A DNA stretch of 64,000 nucleotides from Euwallacea fornicatus (lineage: Eukaryota; Arthropoda; Insecta; Coleoptera; Curculionidae), in contig NC_089541.1 of the NCBI RefSeq assembly GCF_040115645.1, positions 5,642,001-5,706,000 on the forward strand, in the 5' to 3' direction. Shown here piece after piece: positions 25,429 to 38,518 of the stretch (positions within the stretch are counted from its first letter, which is position 1; each line of letters starts with the position of its first letter). The notes below the pieces were generated by a model. The model was not told the DNA's origin. It did not search any database and saw only the letters and a program-made list of their open reading frames with translations. A program made the position numbers and the translations under genes.

Positions 25429-28400
25429 TAAGCACGTTCTTGAATTTTACGTTTTTTTTTATAATGATTTTTTGGCAACGATGAACGCATCATTCCGTTT
25501 AATTCGTGAATATTTTCAATAGCGTACTAGGTTCAACCTATGGAAATCTTAATTTTTAATTTAGATGCAATAAAAATTTTCTAAGCAATTTTGTTTTATT
25601 TTTCGAGTTTACCATTTGCCATGCCACTACAAATTACAATAATATTATTGAAAAATCCTGCAACAAAACTAAAAGAAATTTTCAATAGTTGGTGATCGCT
25701 CATATCATTTGGAAGCAGAAGAAGATGCAGGAATGCAATAAAATAAATATATTAGCCATGGTGGCTTCAAAATCAGAACGATCCATTCACATTGAAAGTC
25801 TATGGATTCTGCACACATTTAATTATGAATATTTTGAATTTCATGAAAATATTTGTTCAAATATTAATTAGAGTTTGGCTAACTCAGAGTTTTTGTTTTT
25901 GATTTTACGATAGGTATTTCAATTTTGCAATATATAGAATAGCTTGAAAATTTTACCAGAACATCTAGCATCTGACTCTTAATAATTTTTTAAAGAGAGT
26001 CCTTCATTATGATTTTGACTCCAGACTACACGTCAGAATTGTGTAGAACTTAACATTATGCTAATTGCTGAGGCCTCTTCGAAAACTTTTAGAAATGTTC
26101 AAAAATATCTTATAACATTCATATGAAAGCTTTCCTTAAAACTCCCAATCTGACTGTATTATACTTAAATACCCTCAAAACTTAATTTTCGCAAAAGCTC
26201 AACTACCGACGTAAGAATATTACCTAGTCATTAGCTGATCACATTTTGAAGCTCCATATACGGCTGCTAAAATTTGAGATAAAAATTGAAACGGGAATAA
26301 TCCTTGGAGTAAAAGACAGCTTGGAGGAAAAGAAATTTATCTACATAGAACCCCTTAAATAGTCTCTTTTGAAGTTCCAGCATCTTGAAAGAAGTCGCTA
26401 AAAGGTCCACAAATGAGTGCATTTTTACTAAAGCTCTCTTTTAACTGAAAGCTTATAGGGATGGATTTGAAACTGAATATTAATACGACATAATCGATTT
26501 TCGTGGAGATGTGGGATTTATAGGAAAATTCTAAATTTAAGAGCTTCCTGTAAAAGGAGGTTTTCTTATAAATCATAGGCCTTCTTAGTCTCTCTCTCGA
26601 CGAGGAAATTAAATTAGCATATCTCGGTAATATTCTAGATTTTATGGCAGCATTTACTCCCTATAGTTGTAAAATTAGTAACTTGCATTCATGCAATTGC
26701 AATACAGCACCGAATTTCGTAGCCCGATGTGGTTTCCATGCAAATACAAGAGCCCCGGAATCAGGTTAACCCGAATTAGCGCATTGCGGTAGTTTTCCTA
26801 CGGCCAGAAATAGTATTGCTTTCGCCATAATGGCCGTTTTCAACTCCCAGATAAGACATTCAAAGAATATAAATCTTTGCTTTTTCACTCGGCTGGCTCG
26901 AGAGAGTTTTAACAGGTTTTATTTCAACTGGAAGCAGACGATATTCAGAAGTTAATTTTGTTGCTGGACAAAATGCCTAACAGACTTTTAAAAATGGCAC
27001 TTTCAGGGTTTTAATATCAAAGTTAACTTAACTCTTATTCAACATTCAGGCGGCACAAAATATAGAACTCGATTGGATGAAATTATACACGAATTTTGGT
27101 TGTGACCGTGAAATTGGTTCTTCAGCGAAATACCTCTTAACTGGATCTGAAGTAATCTAGGAAAGAAATCTCCCTTGACAATCGGAAGGTGTTTTCCTTT
27201 TTCCCTTTTCAATTGCCGTAAGTCCTAAACGAGCCCTTCTTAACCCCAATATTTTTTGTTAAAGGGGACAAAGTGGATGACAGGGCCCTGTGCCGTTGGG
27301 AGACTGATATTGAGCGATGCTTCCGAAGAAATCCGATGATGTTTTATGTTTCAATATTGTCCACTTTTTTGATTCAATATGATTTATCTCTTTGAGTGAT
27401 AGTAATGAGGTCTGAGATATTGGCATAACTTTTAATCGTTTCCGTACAAGAATAATTTGTGACATTTTATTTTTAGTGTAAAACTACGAGAATGTCGTAG
27501 CTCAAACCCTGCTGACAACAGTTTATGTAATGGCAAATGGTACCAGGTGTGCTGCCTTATTGGCCTGTCGTAAAATTGTTTGTTTAGGATCCAATTTGCT
27601 TCTTTACAGGCAACATTTGTTTTGATTATTTTGGCCCAGAACAGTAGGGTAGAAGGGTTTCCTTGCTTTGGAGATTGCGATTCGGCTTTGCCGCAAAGGT
27701 AAATAACTAAATTATATCACAGGTGGTGTCAGAAAGTGCAAGAACGTAACCACCAAAAGATCCAATTAGTATTTCAATCACACGTGTCTTGTCGGGGACA
27801 ATTAAGATAAAAGACTACATAACTCTTACAGAAAAGTCTTTAAGGGAGAATTTTATGTGTGATAAGTTCGTAATGTACGAGAAGGTTTTGGGTAAAGTTC
27901 ATGTTCAGGACGCCGGATAATGTGTACCAAAGTGATGCAAATTTGTACGTTACATTGAAATTTATGTTTGTTACGATTTTGCTCACGTAATTACAAAGGT
28001 CCAAATGATGCGCACTCAAAATGAGGCGAAATGTTTGTACCTCGATGAGCATTCAGATTATAATCTAATAAAAAGATTAATATTCAATTAGTGCACGTTT
28101 TTATGGAGATAAACGAATTTTCCATTTTTTAATAAATAAAATCGAAAGTACCTACTAATCGGGAAAAGTTCATATTTGGTGCTCCTATTTTAATAACAAA
28201 CATCATGAAAAATATGGTATTTTTAATAACATACTAGCAGCTCAATTACTAATGATAATCATAGCGATAGATGCATGTAAATGCGAAAGTGTATGAGGAG
28301 ATACTATTATATGTTTGCTGTTTCGCAAGAAAATCACCCTGTACATTTTGGATTATCAAAGAGCAGTAAAATTTTTTAAATCATTTAAATTTTTAAAAGG

Positions 28401-28498
28401 TGTTTTTGAATAAATTTTATTCAAAGTAATATTTTTAAAGGTAATTAGGGTTGCTTTCGTACACAGTGTATGAAGCTACTACTCCTAAGGTGTTCCTA
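25429..28498. other. Intergenic or intronic, no gene recognised
   Basis: No domain is readable. Frames at 26355-26576, 27259-27465 and 27840-28052 (minus) are unrecognised. Confidence 0.5.
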
Positions 28499-28500
28499 TA

Positions 28501-29090
28501 CAAAGCTTGTAAAAAAACTGCAACACGTTTCGAACTTTCATAAACCCGGTATTAAAAAAAATGCTCAAACACGTATAATTTTATTTCGAAAAAGGCATTT
28601 AATGCGTTATTTTCGATGTTGAAATTTTTTGCCCCTAGCTAGCTGATCCCACTATAATAACTTTTTTTTTCAAATGGAAAAGTACCGTTTATAGTATATC
28701 AAATAAAAGTAATTCAATAAGGGGTACGTCGGTATATTCAAAGCTAAAATTAAACCTAGTTTTCTTAAAAATAAAACAACAAAGTCGATATTCTAAAAAG
28801 ATTAAAAGTTTTAATCTTTGCCCCCTAAACAGACAATCTATTCTTATTTAACTTTGAAAGACTGTGGAAAAATGACAATAAGATATAAAAATTCCAAATC
28901 ATCTTTAATGTAAACAACTTTTTATATACAAAAAATAATTGGTTCCAACAAGATGGTGCACCACCACATTATAGTATGGTTGTGAGAAAGTATCTTGATG
29001 ATATTTTCCCTAGAAGATGGATTGGTAAAAGAAGCGCAATGGAATGGCCGCCGAGATGTTCAGATTTTACGTCCCTCGATTAAAAATCAA
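28501..29090 (+). mobile_element. Truncated second copy of the 22243-23534 transposon
   Basis: From TA at 28499-28500, bases 28501-28740 align with the left inverted repeat at 22243-22480, including ATAGTATATCAAATAAAAGT, and 28808-28875 matches the transposase start region of the other copy (reverse strand near 23150-23215). A transposase fragment follows, then similarity stops near 29090 with no right-hand inverted repeat. Confidence 0.8.
28935..29084 (+). pseudogene. Mariner-type transposase fragment
   Basis: The plus strand reads NWFQQDGAPPHYSMVVRKYL, then FPRRWIGKRSAMEWPPRCSD and FTSLD before a stop. QDGAPPH (second catalytic Asp) and the decayed SPDLTPLD block (here CSDFTSLD) are clear. 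Unlike the copy at 22243, its second Asp is intact, but the upstream half is deleted and the end is lost. Confidence 0.85.
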
Positions 29091-32000
29091 CATGTAACAG
29101 TTATGAAAAGCAAATTTGGACCTTCACGATGTATTTGACAAATTTTTAGAAACATCCAATAGTACAATCCGTGGCATCACTGATTACCGATGATTTAGGG
29201 AGCTAATTATGATATCCTCGTTGACATCTGACATATGATTCATAAAATCATTCGTATGAAAGCTTGATATTCCCGGTTTTAACTCGATATTCCTACTATG
29301 CTGAGTGGTTTCAAGGGGTTTTGTAAAGCTATTTGGACATAAGTTCGCTCAAAATTATCGAGGTAAAGCTGAGATTTATAGTGGAAAGTGCTTCAAACAA
29401 TTGAGCTAAGTCTAGAAACAAGAAAAGTTACTGCTAGAGATACTAAACTTTCCCAGTTTATTGGGGGTAAGTAGATTACAATAATAATCTTCGTTTTGAT
29501 AAAACTTAGATTCACATAAAGGGTTTGTGACTGGGAATAATATTTAAAGTTTTGTCAGCATATTACAACAAAAACTATTCGTAAAGAAATGACTATATAA
29601 ATGTATGGCTCCTAAACCATTTGCTCTTCACTTTTCTTTAATCACAATGTCTTTTGGAGCAAAAATGTGCAATAATTTGCCTCCGAGGCCTCAAGAGAAT
29701 TATCTAGGGTGTAGATTTCAAAGACATCTAAAATTAACACCGATTAAGATTTAATCGTCTCTCGTATAGGAAATATATTTAGAACTGAAAAAACACAAAA
29801 AATAATAAAAAATATAAAAATTATAAAAAACATTAAAAAAAGTATAAATTTAAAGTGAAAATATTATTCCCCCCTCTCTATATTATACAATTTAGTTATT
29901 TTGAGATTTGATGATATGATCCGTGCTATTAAAAATGAAGTAACTAGGTCGTTAGAGCATTTGCTGCTTACTGAAGTTCTTAATGCAATGTTGGAACGCG
30001 GGGAACTTTACGATTCGGAAGCTCCTATTTGATAAATCCAACCAGCTGAGGTGTGGATTCCAGGCGATAAGGACTTATGTATCAACTAACCTGAAATTAG
30101 CTATGAAATAATCAAAACTGCAAATGGAGCTTTAAAATAGTGCTTAAAAAATTAGAAACCGTTTAAACTTTAATCAAAATGTATTACTATTTTAAAAGTA
30201 TCCTAAAATGAAGGTGCGAAGGTAAAAGAGGGGTACAGTCTAGGAGAAAATGTTTCACCGTGGAATGACGCATTGCATCTCTATTAACGTCAGTGTGAAT
30301 AAATAAGTTAAGAAAGATGAACCTTTGGAATGCGATGCTCAATGGGTATTTCTAAGACCTTACCAACATTATATCTTTTTTGAAAATTTTGGTGAAAAAT
30401 CTAACAATTTTTAATACGATTTTCCATGCTCGGCAGTTTGTGACAAATATCTCTAGTCAAAATCATTTTAAGTCACTATTTATTCTCTTCAAAATTCTCA
30501 AATTTTTTGAAAACATGCAAGTTTCGATTACTGAATTCAATTATCAATAAATAACATCATTATGGAAAGTCGATAAAAATTTCCATTACGAATTATAGAA
30601 GAAATTTATAAACATCCATTTCTCCATTCCTGGACAAATTCAAGTAATTTATTATTTCCAGTGGACAAAACCATGATACCGTCGAATTGAAAATAGCAAA
30701 CGCATATACGGTAACAACTCCATCATCGAAACACAATGCCAGATATATGAGCTTGGATTTTCTGGGATAGTTTCGTTCAATGGAGACCAATATTTTTGTT
30801 GAGGATTTTAAAAAGGGTAGGCATGGAGAGAGATTGGTTCCAATGGAATATTGGTCCAGTTTTGAGATGATTGGCAATGTATTAGAAATTCTGTATAGGT
30901 GATAATTATTCTTGGAGGAAACCAAATTCCTAGAAACGATTTAATAGCTTAAGATTTACATGATCAAATATCTCTTTCTAAAAATGAGATTTTTTCTATT
31001 GGTCGCGGATTAAGTTAGTGCTGAGTAAAGAAACTGCTTCGGATTCATACAGATAAAACTTCTATGGAAGCAATTTATTATTTCGCCTTAGTTTATACCA
31101 CAATAGCTTTCAGCATAATGGAACAAAGGGGACCTGCCTCTTTTCTTTATTTTAGTCCAGCATAGAGTGCCTTTTCTTTATTGCATTTTCAATAAAATTA
31201 CGACTACACGTGAAAGGTACTCCGGATCTGCTTTATTTATGCAGCCTTGCCCGAAACTAGAACATTAGCCATGCCTTATTACGAAACAATTTTCATTTTG
31301 GTGCAAATAGTTTAATTATAGAAGCAAACGCATTGCAATTTGGTTCAAATTTCGGAAAACTGTTATTGCAGTAGGTAGGACTATTAACCCGATAAATCGA
31401 TTATTTATACAAATAAAGCACGCGATACTGAGCCAAGTTCAAACCTCCACGAATCGGTACAACCTCGAGAGCAGTGCCAAGTTTTCAATGTTTTCTGTAT
31501 ATTTAGATGCAAAGTGCATTTTCACCACCCGGATTATTTCAGTATCAGTGTATCATTGAAATCTTTAGCTGGCACCGGAAACCGGCTTAATGACTTTTCA
31601 CCTAAAAACTAATAGCCTCGAGATCCGCTTGATTTGACAAAACCCCTCATTAGATATCCGCCCACATAAAATGACCCTTATTGTGGTCAACGTTGAAAGC
31701 CCAAAGGACCAGGGAGGTGCCATTGTGGCCGTCCAATAACGAAAGGGAAACTGTGCCAGGATCCGGACTTAAGTCGTACACAGGGGAACAATATGAAAAG
31801 AACAATAAATCAAACTGAAATGTCAGGTTTGACGTGCTGTTCTTTGGGTTAAAAATTGTCTTTCTAGCGGGGCCCCATTTGCATTTCAGGCTTCAGACCA
31901 CTCGAAATACGGGGGGATGTCGAGTGACGCTGATAAACTACAATTTATTGCTAATAGTTTTCTATAAATTCGAGTGTCTACTGTTTGGACACAAGAATTT

Positions 32001-32756
32001 CAATGAGATGTAAATGCACTGGAAAATGCAGGGAAGATGTAATGGGTGAAGAACGAGGTGGCAGTAATTTGATGTGGGAAAAACAAGGGTTGTGGAAAAG
32101 ATAAACAAAGTTCCTGAGTTGTAAATTTGCAATCCCAATGAAAGTAATGTGTGTACGAGGACAGTTTTCCAAGCCAGGATATTAAACTAATTTTAGAACG
32201 TGCATTTGCAGAAAAGCTAGCGAGATTCAAATGAAATATTTCACAAAATTTTAAGCAAGTTGAGCGTGTTGTGTGGACGGATTCGAGCCTGAGAGGCTAG
32301 CAAACAACTAAGTTAAACATATACATGTGCTCAAAATCTAGGGCTATTCTAGATTTTGTCAATAAATAATTTTTTTCACCTCAAACCGACCCTTGAACCT
32401 ACTTATAACAATTATTTTGGTGGAAATTATGAAATGCCCACTTAAAGGAGCGATTACATGGGCAATAAACCACGATTGTGAAATACGTTTTAGTGAGACA
32501 CGATAGTATCAAATTACCATTCGTTAAATAAGAAAATAATCCAAGAATCGTAAATTGTTTTTCGGTTTGTGAGTTCGATCAGTCGCGAAGATGGGTTCCT
32601 CTACGAACATACTAGAAGCTAACGCTTCATCATCTTTATCTATTATCATACCAGAGTACCATTCGAAATATACAAAAAAAAACAGAAGACAGGGCGAATA
32701 GAACACCACTAAACAACATGCTTTTCCACTAATTCGATTCCCATAACACATGTCCG
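29091..32756. other. Intergenic or intronic, no gene recognised
   Basis: One short plus-strand frame near 29915-30028 (MIRAIKNEVTRSLEHLLL...) is codon-like but unrecognised. The minus frames at 30593-30925 and 31978-32230 have no domain. The minus frame at 32524-32751 probably continues the Tc1-like relic to its right in decayed form. Confidence 0.45.
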
Positions 32757-32759
32757 TAA

Positions 32760-33132
32760 GTCTATGCTAGTGGAATGGCGCGATCCCCACGGTTCAGAGG
32801 TGGACATATCCAAGGTGTTCTGAAGACTAAATTACTTCCTCTCCTATGGATGGTGCGTCTGGAAACAGCCACGTTACGAGTTCCGTGTAGATGATTAATT
32901 AACTGGGTTGCAGTCACAGCTATCACAATTGGACATAACGGTCTATAAGAAGAGTGGTCACCTTTGGCTGACCGAAATGTCTTTTTTGTACGTCTGGTCC
33001 AGAGGCGAAAAATAATGCTGGAATTATTCCCATAACATCGGAAACAGTAACTCGCAACAATCTAACTTCAAGCATTTCTACAGCTCGTAGCATTTCTTTT
33101 TCACTTAAACGTTGTTTAGACATCTTTGACAT
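32760..33132 (-). pseudogene. Tc1-like transposase, N-terminal remnant
   Basis: The minus strand reads MSKMSKQRLSEKEMLRAVEM, then VTVSDVMGI, GQPKVTTLLIDRYVQL, a stop, and AIVIAVTATQLINHLHGT with VSRRTIHRRG after it. This fits the paired helix-turn-helix of Tc1-type transposases: RLSE-x-E ... AVGMLE in the first helix set, GRP-x-x-T-x-x-xDRYIxL as linker, and A-x-QL ... VS-x-x-TI-x-x-R in the second. The Arg/Pro-rich linker is decayed and the catalytic domain is missing or unreadable to the left. It is a dead fragment of a different family from the long-TIR elements here. Confidence 0.75.
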
Positions 33133-34289
33133 AATGGAAACTAAAACGATTGAAGAACAATGATCGATCGGCACCTAACAAAACTACTGTAGTACAACAA
33201 TCTTATGTACCAAACTTAATGTTGTTTCCCATGTACTGCAACTTTCCTATACAGAACTGTTTCCAAATAGCTTACATCACACAGTTAATTATAAAACAGA
33301 GAGAGAAAAAATTCTTAATGAAAAACTTTAATATCCTTAGATTTTGAACAAGTATCTATTTCCTAGAAGCTAGTGTTTCGCTGACTTGTAGCGTGGTGTA
33401 GCGTGTAGACCGTGCCTAAGAGTCATATTTTACAATATCTACCTACAATTTGAGGTTTATTCTTTCTCATTTTAAATCGTTGAAAAATGTACCAACCCCA
33501 GAAAACATAGGGTTTATCTAAGTTGATAAAGCTCAAGGATGTTCATGATAATAGAATGAAAGTGGTGAATCGTTTTGCGCATGAGTTTCACTCGATAAAA
33601 TTAATGGTTTTCGATGCAAGAAAAATATACCACGCGCGGTACGCCATAATAGCCGTTACCGATTAATCGCCCCATTTGTTCCCTCTTTGCCAGATCAGTT
33701 CCGATTTTCTTCATGTTTGCTTATAAAAGTGGCACCAAAAAAGGTAGGTTAGTATTGATAAATAGTCATAGTAAATTGATCACGAATCATGTTTCAGATT
33801 TTTGTCAGCTTCGGAGTGATTCCAGAAAAGTATGAGGCGGGAGCATGAAAACTCTCATCAGAGGAATGGAAAATTAAATTGCATCTACACACATATATCG
33901 AATTACGATATCATTAATTAAAGTGGCACAATAATTATTTAGTTTGCTATTAAGCTGATCAGAATTAAGCGAGTTTCTGATTTCAAGTAAATTTCATGTT
34001 TAAAATTTCAGTTAGGTTCAGCCCAAATTAAGTGGTGGTGAGCACCTATAATACGAAGGTAGATCGTTTGAATTTTGAGAAATTAATGCTCAATCTGAAC
34101 TTTTTATTCCTTTACGGACATGTCAAAAAAGGCCTAGATCGCCAGAAGGTTCAACTAAAATGAAACGATTTGTAACTCCCTAATGGAAGAATCTGAAACG
34201 TCATGTTCAGCAACAGTAAATATCTATATTATGTACTGTTGGATTGAAAATAAAGCTTCGTCTCTTAGTTTTAATTAAACCACTTTTAC
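33133..34289. other. Non-coding, no gene recognised
   Basis: Only short frames. GC-rich islet near 33625-33660 with no reading frame. Confidence 0.5.
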
Positions 34290-35105
34290 GAAGATGTGAG
34301 TCATCAAAGCGAACGCAAAATTTGCTTCTTCATCATCATGCTTTTTTCAGCTCTTATTTTTCTGTCTTTTCAATCACTTTCCTTTTTCAGCAGCCTTTGT
34401 GATACCTCAGCATTGGTTCCAACTTCCGGAGTTGGAACCAATGCTGCCTCATTCTAATTTTTTCCTTGGTAGGAACTTGCGTTATCATATCTAAGGACAA
34501 AGTTTCTATTGCTTTTGTTGGTTGTGCAGGTAAAATTAATTCATCATCACTCTACATTTCAGTTTGTCTGGATATATGAATTCCTGGTTGCTGCGCTTCT
34601 TAGAGTTGATAGTTGGTATTTCTTAGACATTGATATATGCAATGAGGACTTAACGAAAAGATGGATAATATTTGAACCTTTAACAGCCGTAGAAGTCTGT
34701 TTTCCCTTCTACCCAACTACTTTTGATTTAGTCGAACGGACAGATTTGATTCATCAAGATTGGAATATTCAAAGCTTTATAACTTTTTCTCTGCGAAGAA
34801 GTATTTTCTTCAATTCTAGAAACTAATCCCGTCCTGTCATAAAATTTCTAAATGGTGTAGTGAGCTTAATTCCTTCTGGGATAAATCAATTTCCCGCCTA
34901 TCTATAGATTTTATTCCTATTGCTAGTGACGTTTCGATATCTACCGGAAGGGCCGTTGAACGTCCTTTACCTTCTTTATATTCCCGCGGCGTTCTTTTTA
35001 ATTTATGGAGGGTGTTGAGTAGGGCACATTAAATGTCTTGGCACCCTTAAGAACTGCACGATTGTAATTTGGTTTTCGGTTTCTAGCGATGGCGACTGCG
35101 ATAAA
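34290..35105 (-). pseudogene. psq-HTH / CENP-B-type (pogo/jerky-like) relic
   Basis: Minus-strand pieces in order: ARNRKPNYNRAVLKGAKTF and NVPYSTLHKLKR (a Pipsqueak-type helix-turn-helix, whose usual form ends GVPxxTLxxR), then GRSTALPVDIETSLAIGIKS, DLSQKEL, a decayed NLDESNLSV (compare NLDETG near the first catalytic Asp of CENP-B-like DDE domains), and a charged C-terminal part reading AALVPTPEVGTNAEVSQRLL and KDRKIRAEKS. Frame changes and stops separate the pieces, and most of the DDE domain is deleted. The layout matches pogo/Tigger/jerky-type transposase-derived proteins. Family assignment is from motif order only. Confidence 0.6.
34408..34446. repeat. Perfect 16-base inverted repeat with 7-base loop
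   Basis: CAGCATTGGTTCCAAC and GTTGGAACCAATGCTG flank TTCCGGA with no mismatch. It lies inside the charged C-terminal part of the CENP-B-like relic, where the same bases read ALVPTPEVGTNA. Confidence 0.97.
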
Positions 35106-37757
35106 AAATCAATATTTTACCTGGAACGAATGTTGAATGGCTGTTAGAACTATCTACGAGAAATTTCACATTAAAGTACGAAAAAAATAACGATCAAGTT
35201 CTGTAATTTGATAATTTAACATGCCCAATTTAAGGCGATATTTCGTCCCCGACAAAAGCTTTTAACAGAATTTTCGATCAAAATGTCCGTCAAAAGAACA
35301 CCATTTTTATCCTACTAAACTTCATGTTGGACTGTGCAAACGCACTACCGGTCAGATTACTGATGTGCCGCCTATTGAAACAGAAAGGATAAATGACAAA
35401 GGTGACTATAAAGAAAATATTCGCATCCGTAATTTCTTGCACGTGGCGACATCTCGACGGCAAGGAGATCAGCTTTGAAAGCATATATTAAATTTACCCC
35501 AAAATTACATTTACCCCATCTTACCCTACTGAGAGCGTTGCCTGAAATATTAAACTTAATAAATCTTGGTAAATCCTCAAGTTGCTTGCGATAAATCAAA
35601 GCTTCAAACTTTCATCACATGACAAACCATCGCGCAAATCGCCGCAGCAGACAAGAAGAATTTATTTCCAAAACTCAGTTCATCTGCGTAACTATCAATC
35701 TGAACAAAGTGCCGACGTCCAATTGAATGGTCTGGAATACTGTTCCAGTCGCATTAATGCATCTCGACCACGAAAAAACGAACGAATCTCGACCGATCGC
35801 CATTAACACATGCCAAGAAGAGAAATTTAAATAGAAAACGTTGTGTAGTTAGTCTTTACGGAACAATGGTTTTACCCTCTTCCTGCAACAATTTATTCAT
35901 TAACACCATGATAAACTCTTAACAGCTAAGTCCGTTTTTGTATCATATTTAGAAATCTCTTTCCTTCCAAAAAGCCGGTGATTGTCTCTCTTTAGGAAAT
36001 TGTTAATGCTGTCGTCAACACTCATTAATGTGATCCCTCTTACGGTGCTTTTCCACTGGCGTCCCGTCCCTTTTCTGCCTATAAAATAATCACCTGCCAA
36101 TGAAGGTTTGTGTATCAACGTTAGCTTTGAAAACTGGTTATTAGAATACCAAATTTTTGGACAGTTAATTTCACTTTGATTACATCAAGCCACTCAAACT
36201 CGCTTTTCACGTCCCGTAGTCAAGTTTCCATTTGGATAAGTTACGTCCACTTGAGTAACCTTTCTTTTATGTGACTCTTTGCTATTATGAGTCCAATAAA
36301 ATAGCAAATATAGAGAAAGACAAAAAACATATTTTTTCCAATTTCACAGAGTTTCACTACTTATTCGCGGTCGTGAGCTAATTCGAATAAGACAAGACAA
36401 TTTCAATTAATTGAGATTAATTCTAAACACAACTTTTGAAATAACATTTTAAGTCCCTGAAAGGAAGCAGTGACAGGTGGTGAATTTTGAGAGGGAATTC
36501 GCATGAATTGGTCATTCATGTTCAAAGCTGCGTATAAAGTTGCGATTTCAGTTTGGATGAGAGTCAAATTTTTTGTTCAAATAATTCCCATTTAAATAAA
36601 GACCTGAGTACGCATCTCATTCTGGAAAAGTACATTCAAATCCAGACGTCTTACCAATGACGTGGAAAAAATCGCTCCATAAATGGATAAATCTGGAGAG
36701 CGTAATCCGTATAAATAAAACTTTTATGATTTATTTTTGAAAGGTGGACAAAAAGTGTGATTTATGTTCGAGAATTGCATGACTTGGGGGCATTTCGCCG
36801 TTAGGGGCTTAATCGAATGGCCATATTTCCAGCAACTGGGTCACGCTGAGACAGACTTTGGTAACAAATCTTGATTGAAAAAATAAATTGGATCCGAGTG
36901 CGACCTGAGACTTGCTGGAATTTCCGGTTGTCATCCGAAATTGTAATTCGGTAAAAAGAGCGAACTACAAGCATCAAAGCTAATTTAAAGACGTCCTCAG
37001 AGTCAGGTATCCCAAGGTTTACTTTTAAGCAGAATTAGGTTCATGACTGTCAGTTGTGTTTGTCACAGGTCTCAATTTTTAATGATATTATATTTAGTCC
37101 ACATGCCCTACGTCCTTTTGCTTTTAAAATTAAACTCCAAGCCGTGACAAGGGTAAGACATCGACGTTTCTAGCACAAGCAGTGAAGTTTTTGTCTTAGT
37201 CCCCGTCCTTAACAGGCACGCATCTTACATATATCCTCAAAAAGAATTATTTATCACGTTCTATCTGCGTGCAAAACAACGATCTTGAAGTCATCCTTTT
37301 TACTTAACGTCTCTTGGTAACAATATTATTCGCTTTATGTATTTATTTTGATGCAAGTCATTTAATTTTAGCTCCAGTCACACTATTTCGAGCCAGTGAT
37401 TGGAGGACGCGGACAAGATAATGTGGGATATTTTAGAAAATAACAACATTTCTATTTTCCGAAAGCAAAAGTTACTCGAGGCGTGACTGGACTGTCCGCT
37501 TGTGTGACAGCGAATAATTTATAAGCCAACCACGTTAAAATATATTAAAATACAAATTATCTCAGAATTTGAACCACTGTTTCCGAGCGAGACGCAAATA
37601 TCTTCAAATATTTAACAATTCCTTTTCAATGTAAAAAGAAATTTAAAGCCGTGAAATATCAAATTATTGACCGAGATCTTCGGAAACATGAGGGGCTCGA
37701 GAATTTTTTGTTTGTATGTTTGGAGTATTGTTGAGCCTATATTTAATGAAATTCTTA
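35106..37757. other. Intergenic or intronic, no gene recognised
   Basis: Open frames at 35372-35599 (minus), 35582-35806 (plus) and 35900-36118 (minus) lie in slightly GC-richer sequence, but no domain or splice pattern could be supported. Confidence 0.45.
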
Positions 37758-37759
37758 TA

Positions 37760-38422
37760 CAGGGTGAGTCGGAAAGATCGTGCCAAACTTCAGGAGCGTG
37801 TTGTACATGAAAAATAAATGTAAAAAAACTCAAATGTTGTTATCCGATTTTCGTTTGTTTACAAGTTATAGCGTAAATAAATTTTTTTAACTAGGATTCT
37901 ATTTACCATAAACGCTCTCGCACATTCTGCTCGACAGGTTAAGCAACATTTAGACGAAACGTTTCCTGGACGTTGGATTGGTCGTGATGACCCTATTAGT
38001 TGGCCTCCTAAATCTCCAGACCTCACACCACTAGACTATTGTTTGTGGGGTTGGTTTAAAACTGGAGTGTACAGAGTAAAAGTGGACACTCAAGATGCAC
38101 TAATTCAACGCATTAGAAATGCTGCAGCTGCTATTAAAGAAAGACATGAAACAATCAGGAACGTAACGAATGCTCTTCATAGACGAAGCCGAAAATGTTT
38201 AGAAGTTAATGGCAATATTTTTGAACATTTACTATGATATCCAAACGTTAATTTATGGAATTTCTTATGAAATTTATAAATTTTTTAAATTTTATGTTTT
38301 TATTTTATTTACGCTATAACTTGTAAACAAACGAAAATCGGATAACATTTGAGGTTTTTTACATTTGTTTTTCATGTACAACACGCTCCTGAAGTTTGGC
38401 ACGATCATTCCAACTCACCCTG
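37760..38422 (+). mobile_element. Deleted mariner-type element with ~120-base TIRs
   Basis: Ends CAGGGTGAGT...ACTCACCCTG are inverted repeats with very high identity for about 120 bases each (sharing TTTACAAGTTATAGCGTAAA), flanked by TA at 37758-37759 and 38423-38424. The element is 663 bases and carries an intact reading frame for the C-terminal third of a transposase. The near-identity of the repeats makes it the youngest-looking mobile element in the window. Confidence 0.92.
37911..38237 (+). pseudogene. Mariner-type transposase, C-terminal third, open frame
   Basis: Without a stop the frame reads HSARQVKQHLDETFPGRWIG, RDDPISWPPKSPDLTPLDYC, LWGWFKTGVYRVKVDTQDAL and CLEVNGNIFEHLL, ending in TGA. 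This is the usual end of the family, from just after the second catalytic Asp (the GAPAHSAR context, whose Asp is lost at the deletion junction) to the VNG-x-x-FEHLL tail. The absence of stops suggests recent decay or recent mobilisation by a relative. There is no plausible start codon upstream inside the element; an internal ATG at 38043 would give only 64 residues. Confidence 0.88.
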
Positions 38423-38518
38423 TAAACAGTTAACCTGGAATATGGAAATATATCGGATGGTAGGTATTGTATAGGGGAAAATGTATTGGTGCCCCTCTAA
38501 AGTTGATGCCCCTCTATT

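Noticed and set aside
30593..30925. 110-codon minus-strand open frame
   Set aside because: No domain and no conserved motif seen; frames of this length are expected by chance somewhere in 64 kb.
37371..37515. Apparent inverted repeat around CCAGTCAC and GTGACTGGA
   Set aside because: The match is limited to about ten bases plus scattered positions and does not extend.
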